Source: Cellvibrio polysaccharolyticus (GTDB lineage: Bacteria; Pseudomonadota; Gammaproteobacteria; Pseudomonadales; Cellvibrionaceae). Taken from it: a stretch of DNA of 64,000 nt. Below are positions 45,636-54,326 of the stretch, one piece after another. The position numbers and the translations under genes are program-made. The DNA lies in contig NZ_PRDL01000001.1 of assembly GCF_015182315.1 (NCBI RefSeq), positions 930,001 to 994,000 on the forward strand, read 5' to 3'. A model generated the notes under the pieces. The model was not told where the DNA came from. It did not search any database and saw only the letters and a program-made list of their open reading frames with translations. Every line of letters starts with the position of its first letter. Within the stretch, counting starts at the first letter, position 1.

Positions 45636-46343
45636 ATGAGCCATTCCCTCCCTTCCGATGACGCTTTTTTGCCGGAAGCTTGCCAATTATTAACACTGGA
45701 TGCGCCGTCTTGTCTTATCCAGCCCGAGGCAGCACAGCCATTTTTGTCGCTCTGTTCTTCCGCCCGTGAGGCCGGCTTTGACATCGCGGTTGCCAGTAGT
45801 TATCGCAGCGTTGAACGGCAATGTTTAATCTGGAATGAAAAACTCACCGGGGTGCGGCCGGTGCTCGATTTGCAGGGTAATCCGCTGGATATTTTCCGCT
45901 TGAATGAATATGACACTGTGATGGCGGTGTTGCGCTGGTCGGCACTGCCCGGCACTTCCCGTCACCACTGGGGGACGGATCTGGATATTTATGATCGTGC
46001 AGCGGTGCCGGACGATTACCGCGTGCAGTTAACCTGCGAAGAATGTGAGGGCAGTGGGCCTTTTGCTGCATTTCACGCGTGGTTTGATAAGAGCCTTGCA
46101 CGCGGAGAAACATTTGGTTTTTATCGCCCTTATGCGGTTGACCGTGGCGGCGTTGCGCCGGAGCCATGGCACATCAGTTATGCACCGCTGGCGTCGCGGT
46201 TTTCCCGGCAATTAAATAAAGACGCACTGCGTGCGCTGATTGCAGGCCTGGATATCGGCGCCAAAGCAACGGTGTTGGCGCATTTCGATGAAATATATCA
46301 GCGTTTCGTGGTGGTCGATGTGCCAGAAGGAATTCAGGTATGA
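45636..46343 (+). CDS. M15B (VanY-like) D-alanyl-D-alanine carboxypeptidase family protein
   Basis: 235 aa. Motifs of the LAS/M15 metallopeptidases: VASSYRSVERQ (substrate Arg), SRHHWGTDLDIYD (first zinc His and Asp) and EPWHISY (catalytic Glu and last zinc His). It would cleave the terminal D-Ala from peptidoglycan stems. No clear signal peptide is seen from ATG 45636, which is unusual if the target is periplasmic; cytoplasmic LdcA-like recycling activity or another export route is possible. Its stop overlaps the MFS start (ATGA). Confidence 0.85.
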   Translation: MSHSLPSDDAFLPEACQLLTLDAPSCLIQPEAAQPFLSLCSSAREAGFDIAVASSYRSVERQCLIWNEKLTGVRPVLDLQGNPLDIFRLNEYDTVMAVLRWSALPGTSRHHWGTDLDIYDRAAVPDDYRVQLTCEECEGSGPFAAFHAWFDKSLARGETFGFYRPYAVDRGGVAPEPWHISYAPLASRFSRQLNKDALRALIAGLDIGAKATVLAHFDEIYQRFVVVDVPEGIQV

Positions 46344-47752
46344 GTAACATCGCGTCGGAATCTTCCTCAGCAATACCCGAGCCGTCGCCTGCGATAAAAG
46401 GCAAAGGCGTTTTTAGCTGGATGCTATTTGACTGGGCGGCGCAGCCTTTTTTTACGGTCATTATTACGTTTATTTTCGGCCCTTATTTTGTGTCCCGTCT
46501 GGCAGAAAATCCGGTGGCGGGGCAGGCCGCCTGGGGTTACACGGTCACGGTATCGGGTGTTGTTATCGCGTTGCTGTCACCCTTGCTGGGTTCTATTGCT
46601 GATGCTTCCGGGGCGCGCAAACCGTGGATTGCCGGTTTCGCCATTATTAAAATTCTCAGCCTGGCGGCCTTGTGGTGGGCTGCGCCGGGTTCGTCATTGC
46701 TGCTGCCGGCCTTGTGCATTGTGTTGGCCACCGTGGCCGCCGAGTTCTCGATTGTTTTTAATGATTCGCTGTTACCGGGTTTGGCGCCTGCGTCGCGCAC
46801 GGGTCGAATTTCCAATCTTGCCTGGGGGTTGGGTTATGCCGGTGGTTTGGTGGTGCTGTTCAGTGTGCTGTTGTTACTGGCTGCCGATCCTGCAACGGGC
46901 AAAACCTTGTTGGGCATCGCGCCGCTTTGGGGGCTGGACCCTGCGGCCGGCGAAGATGCGCGCATTACCGGCCCTTATGCGGCACTCTGGTATTTGATTT
47001 TTATTTTGCCGATGTTTTTGTTTACGCCGGATCACGCTGCCGGCCTGCCTTTACGGCGAGCGATATCGGCCGGCTTTAACGAGCTGCTCGGAACGTTTCG
47101 CGCGATGCGCGAACGGGCGATTATTTTTCGCTTTTTAATTGCCCGCATGATTTATCAGGACGGCGTAAACGGTTTGTTGGCGTTGGGCGGTACTTTTGCG
47201 GCGGGCATGTTCGGTTGGCAAACCCTGGAAATGGGGCTGTACGGCATCATGTTATTAATCGTTGCCATTGGTGGTTGTTATATGGCCAGTCGGCTTGCGG
47301 TGAAAACCGGTTCCGAGCGCGTGATTGTGCTGGGTCTGGTGTGTTTGACGCTGGCTTGTATCGGTATTATTTCTACCGGGCCGGGTTACACACTATTTGG
47401 CTGGTGGCAATTTGCCGAGGTGAACGGCGAAGGTTTGTTCAGCACCGGTGCCGAAAAAGCCTACGTAATTTTTGGTATGCTGATCGGCCTGGCGTTTGGC
47501 CCGGTACAGGCATCCTCCCGCTCCTGGTTGGCTGACCGCGTTTCAGCCGATGAAGCCGGGCGCTATTTTGGTTTGTATGCGTTATCGGGGCGGGTGACGT
47601 CTTTCCTTGCGCCTTTGTCGGTTGCCACCATTACCTGGTACACGCAATCGGCACGCCTTGGGATGTGCGCCCTGATTGTATTTTTGCTGGTCGGGCTGGC
47701 GCTGTTGTTATGGGCCAACGAAAAAACGCCTGCACACGAGGCGAGGTCGTAG
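46340..47752 (+). CDS. MFS transporter of the UMF1/Atg22-like family
   Basis: 470-aa inner-membrane protein with about 12 hydrophobic segments. The N-terminal FSWMLFDWAAQPFFTVIITF and the LSPLLGSIADASGARKPWI loop are characteristic of the UMF1/Atg22-like MFS branch; a second conserved site is SRSWLADRVSADEAGRYFG. Bacterial substrates of this branch are not well defined. The start overlaps the M15 peptidase stop by 4 nt, and cysE follows after 28 nt, so M15, MFS, cysE and perhaps the next gene form an operon. Confidence 0.85.
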   Translation: MSNIASESSSAIPEPSPAIKGKGVFSWMLFDWAAQPFFTVIITFIFGPYFVSRLAENPVAGQAAWGYTVTVSGVVIALLSPLLGSIADASGARKPWIAGFAIIKILSLAALWWAAPGSSLLLPALCIVLATVAAEFSIVFNDSLLPGLAPASRTGRISNLAWGLGYAGGLVVLFSVLLLLAADPATGKTLLGIAPLWGLDPAAGEDARITGPYAALWYLIFILPMFLFTPDHAAGLPLRRAISAGFNELLGTFRAMRERAIIFRFLIARMIYQDGVNGLLALGGTFAAGMFGWQTLEMGLYGIMLLIVAIGGCYMASRLAVKTGSERVIVLGLVCLTLACIGIISTGPGYTLFGWWQFAEVNGEGLFSTGAEKAYVIFGMLIGLAFGPVQASSRSWLADRVSADEAGRYFGLYALSGRVTSFLAPLSVATITWYTQSARLGMCALIVFLLVGLALLLWANEKTPAHEARS

Positions 47753-47780
47753 TAATGCAGCCGCGAATGGGAAACAGGAA

Positions 47781-48578
47781 TTGCAGCGATTGAATAATCA
47801 GATTGACGTATGGGCGGTGATTCGTGAAGAGGCTGTGCAATCGGCTGCCGAAGAACCGGTGCTGGCCAGTTTTTATCACGCGGCTATTTTAAACCACAGC
47901 AGTTTTGCTGCCGCGATCAGTTTTCATCTTGCCAATAAACTGGATACGCCGGCGATGCCAGCGCTGGTGATTCGCGATGTTTTTGCGATGGCGCTGGCCG
48001 CTGATGACAGTATTGAAACGGCCATGCGCCGCGATATTCAAGCTCACCGCGAACGCGACCCGGCGTGCGACCGTTATTTGCTGCCGTTGTTATTTTTCAA
48101 GGGCTACCATGCGTTGCAATCCTGGCGGGTTGCGCACTGGTTGTGGCAGCAGCAGCGCTATCCGCTGGCGCTCTTTTTGCAAAATCTTATCTCCCAGGTG
48201 TTTGATGTGGATATTCACCCGGCGGCGCATATCGGTAGCGGTATTATGCTCGACCATGCCACCGGGATTGTTATCGGTGAAACGGCGGTTATTGAAGATA
48301 ATGTGTCGATGTTGCACAGCGTTACGCTGGGCGGCAACGGTTTATCCAAGGGTGATCGCCATCCCAAAGTTCGTCGCGGCGTATTGATTGGCGTGGGCGC
48401 AAAAATTCTTGGCAATATAGAAATTGGCGAAGGCGCCAAAATCGGTGCGGGCAGCGTGGTGTTGCACTCGGTCGATGCGCACACCACCGTCGCCGGTGTT
48501 CCTGCCCGGTTGGTCGGGCGGCCACGTGTTGATGAGCCGGCTCTGGATATGGACCATCAACTGGGTGATGATGCCTGA
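47781..48578 (+). CDS. cysE: Serine O-acetyltransferase
   Basis: Makes O-acetylserine from serine and acetyl-CoA, the first step of cysteine synthesis. The N-terminal helical domain (EPVLASFYHAAIL, RDPACDRYLLPLLFFKG) precedes the left-handed beta-helix hexapeptide repeats (DIHPAAHIGSGIMLDHATG, GDRHPKVRRGVLIGVGAKI, IGAGSVVL). I chose TTG 47781 (reading MQRLNNQIDVW, 265 aa), because it gives the spacing before the conserved VW seen in E. coli CysE and has CAGGA upstream; no in-frame ATG is better placed. The C-terminal tail (DMDHQLGDDA) is kept, as in cysteine-synthase-interacting forms, though without a terminal Ile. Confidence 0.92.
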   Translation: MQRLNNQIDVWAVIREEAVQSAAEEPVLASFYHAAILNHSSFAAAISFHLANKLDTPAMPALVIRDVFAMALAADDSIETAMRRDIQAHRERDPACDRYLLPLLFFKGYHALQSWRVAHWLWQQQRYPLALFLQNLISQVFDVDIHPAAHIGSGIMLDHATGIVIGETAVIEDNVSMLHSVTLGGNGLSKGDRHPKVRRGVLIGVGAKILGNIEIGEGAKIGAGSVVLHSVDAHTTVAGVPARLVGRPRVDEPALDMDHQLGDDA

Positions 48579-48624
48579 ACCGACCAATATTTATTAATAA
48601 ACAAAACATCCGGGTAGAAATTGC

Positions 48625-49191
48625 ATGAGCGATACGGAATTCGACATTATTTTTCGCGGCGACATTGTTATCGGCCAGCAATTGGCTGATGTAAAAGCCC
48701 GCTTGCAACAATTATTCAAAGCTGACGCGGCACGCATTGAACAACTTTTTTCTGGCAGGCCGGTGCCTGTCAAACGCAAAGTCAGTGCCGCAGAAGCGGA
48801 AAAGTACCGCGCAGTTTTATTAAAAGCGGGAGCTCGTGTTGATGTTCGCCCCACCGCAGCGCAACCCTCGCCCGGCAGCAGTTTAACGCTCGCGCCAGTG
48901 GGCGTTTTGCTGTTGCGGCCGTCTGAACGTCAGGCGGTTGAAGCGATTGCTATTGATACCGGTGCGATCAGTTTACGCCCGCAAGAAGGCGATTTACTGG
49001 ATGATGCCGAGAAAAAAACACAGCCTGAATTATTGCTGGATATTCCGGATTTTGGTCTGGCGCCGGTAGGGGAGAGTTTGTTGCGACATAGCGAGCGTCC
49101 GCCGGTTGCAGAAACCGTGGTCGCTATTGCAGATTGGGACGTGATTGTGCCAGAGCCAACGGCGTTAACTTCACAAATTACTGAAAATTGA
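48625..49191 (+). CDS. Conserved hypothetical protein with an N-terminal protein-interaction-like domain
   Basis: 188 aa. Residues 1-75 (FDIIFRGDIVIGQQLADVK, FSGRPVPVKRKVSAAEAEKY, LLKAGARVDVRP) resemble a small alpha/beta domain found at the N-terminus of several uncharacterised gammaproteobacterial proteins, where it often precedes membrane domains. The remainder is low-complexity and holds two related segments (APVGVLLLRPSER and APVGESLLRHSER), an internal duplication. No membrane helix or signal peptide. It follows cysE by 46 nt. I do not recognise a function. Confidence 0.75.
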   Translation: MSDTEFDIIFRGDIVIGQQLADVKARLQQLFKADAARIEQLFSGRPVPVKRKVSAAEAEKYRAVLLKAGARVDVRPTAAQPSPGSSLTLAPVGVLLLRPSERQAVEAIAIDTGAISLRPQEGDLLDDAEKKTQPELLLDIPDFGLAPVGESLLRHSERPPVAETVVAIADWDVIVPEPTALTSQITEN

Positions 49192-49202
49192 CCTGACAGA
49201 TG

Positions 49203-49224
49203 GTCAGGGTGCGAACACCCTGAC
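49203..49224. terminator. Shared hairpin between convergent genes
   Basis: Perfect 9-bp stem GTCAGGGTG/CACCCTGAC with a CGAA loop, between the plus-strand hypothetical gene and the minus-strand ppa. Neither side has a good T-run, so efficiency is uncertain. Confidence 0.6.
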
Positions 49225-49237
49225 ATCCGCAATCAGA

Positions 49238-49768
49238 TTACTTGCTGCTCTGATAACGTTCTGCAGCTTCCTGAATTTCTTTACGCGCTGCTTCCAGACC
49301 TTCCCAGCCTTGTACTTTTACCCACTTGCCTTTTTCCAGATCTTTGTAGTGTTCAAAGAAGTGTTCGATCTGGGACAGGATAATTTCCGGCAGATCAGAA
49401 GTGGATTGCACTTTGCTGTAAATGGAAGTCAGCTTGTCGTGCGGTACGGCGAGAATTTTCGCATCGTCACCGGATTCGTCAGTCATTTTCAGCACGCCAA
49501 TCGGGCGGCAGCGCACTACAGCACCGGCCTGAATCGGTTGCGGGAAAACCACCAGCACGTCAGCCGCATCGCCATCACCACACAGGGTGTTGGGGATGTA
49601 GCCGTAGTTGCACGGGTAGTGCATGGATGTGGCTACCAGACGGTCAACAAACAAAGCACTGCTGTCTTTGTCGATTTCGTATTTGATGGAGCTGTTGGCA
49701 GGAATTTCGATAACAACGTTAAAGTCATCAGGCAAGCTTTTGCCTGCAGGTACCAGTTCAAGGCTCAT
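49238..49768 (-). CDS. ppa: Inorganic pyrophosphatase (family I)
   Basis: Soluble Mg-dependent enzyme hydrolysing pyrophosphate to drive biosynthesis. 176 aa, the usual bacterial length, with conserved blocks NVVIEIPANSSIKYEIDK, MHYPCNYGYIPNTLCGDGD, KILAVPHDK and FFEHYKDLEKGKWVKV. The metal-binding signature reads DGDAADVL where most family I enzymes have DGDPVDVL: the three Asp are retained but Pro-Val is replaced by Ala-Ala. Start ATG 49766-49768. Confidence 0.95.
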   Translation of the reverse strand: MSLELVPAGKSLPDDFNVVIEIPANSSIKYEIDKDSSALFVDRLVATSMHYPCNYGYIPNTLCGDGDAADVLVVFPQPIQAGAVVRCRPIGVLKMTDESGDDAKILAVPHDKLTSIYSKVQSTSDLPEIILSQIEHFFEHYKDLEKGKWVKVQGWEGLEAARKEIQEAAERYQSSK

Positions 49769-49907
49769 ATTGTTCTACCGGATTCAAGGGGTGATTTAAT
49801 TAAAGGTCGCGAATTCTACCACACTGCCAGAGCGGCTCAATCCTCGGTAGGTAGGAAGTTTGGCCGCGCGTCAGGTTATTTGGCCGGGCCTTTGTGGTGA
49901 GCGCCGA

Positions 49908-50744
49908 TCAGCGGCCAAACCATAAGATAACAAGCGCTGCAACCAGCACCGCCAGCGCGGCAATGGCAGCCCATTTAATCGCAATAGCAGGGCGACCGGG
50001 CAGCGGCGTCTCGACCCGATTGCCGGGCGAGGTGGGGCGGGTTTTCCAGCGTTTGGGGTTGGTGTCGGCTTGCTTGCGCTCTACCGGTTTGGCCAGCGAT
50101 TGAATGGTGGCTCGCAAACGCGCCCGACTGATAGCGTCCGGGTCAGGCGCCACCAGGCGAAAGGTATAAATATCCACCCGCAACCGGTCACCGGCACTGG
50201 CCAGGTAGGAATCTACCGGTTGTTCATTAATGAAGGTGCCGTTGGCAGAGGACAAATCGGTCACTTTCACTTTGTCACCCGCCACTTCAAGCCGGGTGTG
50301 CTGACGGGACAGGTAGGTGGCGGCCAGTACGATATCGCATTGATTATCCCGCCCGACAATCACCGGTCGGTCATTGGGCAGGGTGAATGAGGTGTTGGCA
50401 AGCAGGCTGTTGTCGCTCACCAGTTGCCACTGCAAATTCTCATCTTCGCCGGAAATATCCGCACCGGGCTCCAGTACTTGTATTTGAATCGTCCCCAGCC
50501 GGATTCGGTCGCCGGGCACAATTTCCTTGTGAGTAACCCGCTGCTCATTCACAAAGCAACCGCTTTTGCTGTTGTTGTCTTTGAGATAAAAGCGATTATT
50601 TTCCTGAATCAGCCGGGCATGTACCGGCTCTACCGAGGGGTGAGTCAGTACCAGGTGGTTGCCGGGTTGGCTGCCAATGGTAAACAGCTTCTCAACAACC
50701 CAGACAGGTTCGCGATGGTTATCACTGAATTGAAGTTTCAGCAT
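49908..50744 (-). CDS. Double FHA-domain membrane-anchored protein
   Basis: 278 aa with two forkhead-associated domains, which bind phosphothreonine peptides. FHA1 (about 20-90): FTIGSQPGNHLVL, SVEPVHARL, DNNSKSGCFVNEQRV. FHA2 (about 128-205): VIVGRDNQCDIVL, YLSRQHTRLE, DLSSANGTFINEQPV. The second has the classic GR-SRQH-NGT residues; the first lacks the Arg after Gly and may be degenerate. A basic, Pro-containing linker leads to one C-terminal transmembrane helix (about 254-275), so it is tail-anchored with the FHA domains in the cytoplasm. No kinase or phosphatase gene is adjacent. Partner unknown. Confidence 0.88.
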   Translation of the reverse strand: MLKLQFSDNHREPVWVVEKLFTIGSQPGNHLVLTHPSVEPVHARLIQENNRFYLKDNNSKSGCFVNEQRVTHKEIVPGDRIRLGTIQIQVLEPGADISGEDENLQWQLVSDNSLLANTSFTLPNDRPVIVGRDNQCDIVLAATYLSRQHTRLEVAGDKVKVTDLSSANGTFINEQPVDSYLASAGDRLRVDIYTFRLVAPDPDAISRARLRATIQSLAKPVERKQADTNPKRWKTRPTSPGNRVETPLPGRPAIAIKWAAIAALAVLVAALVILWFGR

Positions 50745-51044
50745 GGGGATTTTCCGCAGAAGGCGTGAGATGGCAGGCTGCCGCTTTGCTCCTCACCGAT
50801 TCGTTACAGCATAGCGGGCCAGCCATGGGCGGCAAGGCACGTTATAATCGTCACTATAGCCTTGAGGAAACTCTGAAAAACCCTCAGCCGTGGCGGTGTT
50901 TTTTCAGACTTTCATGGTTCGTCATAACAGGGTTTGCAATAAAGCGTTTCGTAGTGGGTCAGAAACAGCCGCGAGCTTAACATGTATGCCCATGTGGATT
51001 TTGATACCTGTTCGATAAAATTGATTTCTATCAAGGAGTAATCT

Positions 51045-51371
51045 GTGCCTTTTGACGATTTTTCGGCTCCGCCGGTGGCGAAAACCAAAGTGATCATTCA
51101 CTACTGCAACCTCTGCCGCTGGATGTTGCGAGCGGCCTGGCTGGCGCAGGAGCTGCTGGGCAGTTTTCCCGACGAGCTGGACGAGGTAGCCCTGCATCCT
51201 GGCAGCGGTGGTGTTTTTGCTATCTGGGTGAATGATATGCTGGTGTGGGAGCGGCAGCGCGATGGCGGGTTTCCCGAGGCCAAAGTGCTCAAACAGCGCG
51301 TGCGGGATATCGTCAGCCCGGATCGTGACCTGGGACACAGCGATACCAAAGCGAACCCGCCACCGCTATAA
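51045..51371 (+). CDS. SelT/SelW/SelH (Rdx) family protein
   Basis: 108 aa, thioredoxin-like fold. The redox motif CxxC is at residues 21-24 (YCNLCRWMLRAAWLAQELL), with Cys where selenoproteins carry Sec. Later conserved parts are ELDEVALHPGSGGVFAIWVN and GGFPEAKVLKQRVRDI. Thought to act in thiol redox; substrates are unknown. ATG 51045 is preceded by AAGGAG. The gene ends in a terminator overlapping its stop codon. Confidence 0.9.
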   Translation: MPFDDFSAPPVAKTKVIIHYCNLCRWMLRAAWLAQELLGSFPDELDEVALHPGSGGVFAIWVNDMLVWERQRDGGFPEAKVLKQRVRDIVSPDRDLGHSDTKANPPPL

Positions 51372-51388
51372 GCGGTCGGGTTTTATTT
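51354..51388 (+). terminator. Intrinsic terminator overlapping the SelW-like stop codon
   Basis: Bulged stem AACCCG-ACCGCT/AGCGGT-CGGGTT with an ATA loop followed by TTTTATTT. Confidence 0.8.
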
Positions 51389-51567
51389 GCATTCACAGGT
51401 GAGTCATCCATAATGGCGAACCTTCACTTGACCGATCATTACGCCTGTCTGATTGTTTATTGAACATCTTGCCGGATTGGACTCCCCGGCGAAAATTATC
51501 GCTGGCAGCCTGAGTGATCGCGTTCATCCCGATTGTTTTTCCCGCTTAATGGAGCCAGGGTAAACAC

Positions 51568-54150
51568 ATGCTGCAACGATTGTCTGCTTTATACCGCTCG
51601 TTAATCATCGCCCATCCTGTCGCAACGCTGATTGCTATTTTGCTGATCACCATCGTCGCGGTTATCGGTCTGCCCAACTTCAAACTGGATGCCTCTGCCG
51701 ATTCGTTAACCCTCGAAAACGATACCGACATTGATTACTTCCGGGAGATCAACCAGCGCTATCAATATGGCGATGTGTTGGTGGTTACTTACACACCTAA
51801 CGGCGACCTGTTTTCAGACCATTCCATTGAAGTTATGCAACGCCTGCGTGATGAACTGATCCAGGTGCAGGGCGTGGAAAATGTTGTCTCCATGATTGAT
51901 GTGCCGCTGCTTTACAGCCCGCGTCGCAGCCTTGCCGAGCAAAAAGAATCTACCCGTACACTGCTCACCGAAGGTGTTGATCGTGACATGGTGCGGCAGG
52001 AATTTCTCACCAGCCCCATTTACCGCAGCCTGATTCTCGGGCCGGATGGTCGTACCACGGCGCTGCTGCTCAATCTGAAAGTCGACAACCATTACATTGA
52101 CCTGGTCAGACACCGCGATGCGCTGCGTTTGAAGAGTAAAAAAGAAGGGCTGGACAGTGCCGAAGCCGCAGAGCTTGAAAAAGTCAGCCAGGAATTTTTG
52201 GATTACCGCACACAGCTGACCGCCAAAGACCACGCGCGGGTTGAGCAAGTGCGCAACATTGTTGCCGGTTACCAGAGCGAAGCACGTTTGTTTGTCGGCG
52301 GCGTCAGTATGATTACCGCCGATATGATTGCTTACATCAAAAGTGATCTGGTGATTTTTGGTTCCGCCATTTTGTTATTCATTGTGCTGATTCTCGCTGT
52401 TATTTTCCGACAGCTGCGCTTTGTCTTGCTGCCGTTATTCATCTGCGTCGCTACGGTATTAATGATGCTGGGCTGGCTGGCCTGGATTGACTGGCGCCTC
52501 ACCGTTATCTCGTCCAATTTTGTCGCCTTGTTATTGATCATGACGCTGGCGATCACCATCCATCTGGTGGTGCGCTACCGGGAGTTTCATGCCGAAAACC
52601 CCGGCTGGGACAAACAACAACTGGTGTGGGAAACCGTAAAGTTTATGGCGCTGCCATGCTTTTACACAGTGATTACCTCAATCGTGGCTTTTGTTTCGCT
52701 GGTGGTCAGCGATATTCGTCCGGTGATGGATTTCGGTTGGATGATGAGTATCGGCCTGAGCCTCGCGATGTTGCTGGCTTTCCTTATTTTGCCGGCGACG
52801 CTGATGCTTTTGCCCAAAGGCGAGGCGAAAGATAAGAAAGACAACAGTGCAGCCTTTACTCTGCGCTTTTCCCGCATTGCTGAAAATCACGGTAGTAAAG
52901 TCGTTGCCGTCAGTGTGGTTGCGGCCATTGTCAGTATTTACGGGATGAGCAAACTGGAAGTCGAAAATCGCTTTATTGATTACTTCCACAAACACACTGA
53001 AATTTATCAGGGCATGTCGGTTATCGACCAACAGCTGGGCGGCACGGTTTCGTTGGAAATTTTGCTGGATGTCAATCCGGTCGTCACCAGCGCGCAAACC
53101 GCCAGCACCGATAACACCACAACCGAAGACGATGATCCGTTTGCGGACGACGGTGCCGCTGCAGAAGATGCTTTTGCAGAAGGCGCCTTTGACGAAGATG
53201 ATCCCTTTGGTGATGATCCTTTCTCGGATGATGCCTTCGCCAGCGAAGGTAGCAGTGCCCCGGAAAGCTACTGGTTTTCGCTCGCCGGTCTGGATGAAAT
53301 TCGCAAACTGCATCTTTACCTGGAATCCTTGCCGGAAGTGGGCAAGGTGAACTCGCTGGCAACCTTTTATGAGATTGCAGAAGACATCAACGGCGGCCGT
53401 CTCAATAATTTTGAGTTGGGTGTTGTGCGTAACATGCTGTCTGAAGAGATTAGTAATTTTCTGGTAAAACCCTATCTTAGCGATGAGCACAATCAGGCCA
53501 GAATTACCCTGCGGGTAATGGAAACCAGCCCGGAATTGAAACGGGTTGAGCTGGTAGAAAAAATTCGCAACTACGCGGTTAATGAAGTGGGCTTCCAGCC
53601 GGAACAAGTGCATTTCACCGGCATGCTGGTGCTCTATAACAACATGCTGCAAAGTCTGTTTCAATCACAAATCGCCACCATGGGTGCGGTATTTGTGGGC
53701 ATTATGTTGATGTTTATCGTGCTGTTCCGCTCGGTCAGTTTGTCGTTGATTGCGATTTTGCCGAACATGTTGGCCGCGAGTGTGGTACTGGGCGGTATGG
53801 GCCTGGCGGGTGTACCGCTGGATATGATGACCATCACCATTGCGGCTATTACGGTCGGTATCGGTGTGGATCACGCGATTCACTACATCTACCGTTTCCG
53901 CAAAGAGTTTGCCGCAACGGGTAATTATGTGGAGGCGATGCACAACTCCCATGCGTCGATTGGTCGTGCGCTCTATTACACCGCCATTACCATTGTGGTT
54001 GGCTTCTCGATTCTGGCGCTGTCACAATTTATCCCGTCAATTTACTTCGGGGTATTTACCGCTATCGCGATGATCGCGGCGTTGCTGGGTTCGCTCACGC
54101 TCTTGCCCAAGCTGATTCTGATCGTCAAGCCGCTGGGTAAAGAGCAGTGA
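51568..54150 (+). CDS. RND-superfamily (MMPL-type) membrane exporter with acidic insert
   Basis: 860-aa inner-membrane protein. Two repeated halves each have one helix, a large periplasmic loop and five further helices: first helix about 16-35, helices 260-420, then 447-465 and 700-855. Typical sequences are DSLTLENDTDIDYFREIN and MMTITIAAITVGIGVDHAIHYIYRF. It resembles MMPL/HpnN-type RND proteins that move lipids or hopanoids rather than tripartite drug pumps; no membrane fusion protein or outer-membrane channel gene is adjacent. Residues about 520-563, in the second periplasmic loop, form an Asp/Glu-rich low-complexity insert with repeated DDPF. Followed by its own terminator. Confidence 0.85.
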   Translation: MLQRLSALYRSLIIAHPVATLIAILLITIVAVIGLPNFKLDASADSLTLENDTDIDYFREINQRYQYGDVLVVTYTPNGDLFSDHSIEVMQRLRDELIQVQGVENVVSMIDVPLLYSPRRSLAEQKESTRTLLTEGVDRDMVRQEFLTSPIYRSLILGPDGRTTALLLNLKVDNHYIDLVRHRDALRLKSKKEGLDSAEAAELEKVSQEFLDYRTQLTAKDHARVEQVRNIVAGYQSEARLFVGGVSMITADMIAYIKSDLVIFGSAILLFIVLILAVIFRQLRFVLLPLFICVATVLMMLGWLAWIDWRLTVISSNFVALLLIMTLAITIHLVVRYREFHAENPGWDKQQLVWETVKFMALPCFYTVITSIVAFVSLVVSDIRPVMDFGWMMSIGLSLAMLLAFLILPATLMLLPKGEAKDKKDNSAAFTLRFSRIAENHGSKVVAVSVVAAIVSIYGMSKLEVENRFIDYFHKHTEIYQGMSVIDQQLGGTVSLEILLDVNPVVTSAQTASTDNTTTEDDDPFADDGAAAEDAFAEGAFDEDDPFGDDPFSDDAFASEGSSAPESYWFSLAGLDEIRKLHLYLESLPEVGKVNSLATFYEIAEDINGGRLNNFELGVVRNMLSEEISNFLVKPYLSDEHNQARITLRVMETSPELKRVELVEKIRNYAVNEVGFQPEQVHFTGMLVLYNNMLQSLFQSQIATMGAVFVGIMLMFIVLFRSVSLSLIAILPNMLAASVVLGGMGLAGVPLDMMTITIAAITVGIGVDHAIHYIYRFRKEFAATGNYVEAMHNSHASIGRALYYTAITIVVGFSILALSQFIPSIYFGVFTAIAMIAALLGSLTLLPKLILIVKPLGKEQ

Positions 54151-54177
54151 TGGTTTCTCTGCGTCGGTGATCTTTTC

Positions 54178-54212
54178 AAACCCCGTGTATTTCAGGATGC
54201 ACGGGGTTTTTT
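54178..54212 (+). terminator. Intrinsic terminator after the RND exporter gene
   Basis: Stem AAACCCCGTG/CACGGGGTTT (54178-54209) with TTTTTT at its 3' side. Confidence 0.85.
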
Positions 54213-54235
54213 ATCATCAGGACTTGCCGGTTTTT

Positions 54236-54301
54236 TATAAATAGTCCCGAGGTTTGTTATAGGTAGGCCCGAGGTTTTCTATAAATAGTCCCGAGGTTTT
54301 T
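54236..54301 (+). repeat. Three tandem 22-bp direct repeats upstream of the methyltransferase gene
   Basis: Three consecutive 22-bp units (54236-54257, 54258-54279, 54280-54301), each beginning TATA(A/G)(A/G)TAG(T/G)CCCGAGG and ending in a T-rich run. Period 22 is close to two helical turns, so a regulator could bind the same face of DNA at each unit. The methyltransferase ribosome-binding site (CAGGAG) lies 11 nt downstream. Confidence 0.8.
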
Positions 54302-54326
54302 CATACATAAAACAGGAGTAAAAAGC

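Noticed and set aside
45454..45696. N-terminal extension of the TfoX-domain protein to 173 aa
   Set aside because: The added part overlaps the start of the M15 gene and has no TfoX N-terminal domain; ATG 45451-45453 gives a complete domain.
52678..53664. 328-codon frame antisense to the RND exporter
   Set aside because: Lies wholly within a well-supported membrane-protein gene and shows no family features.
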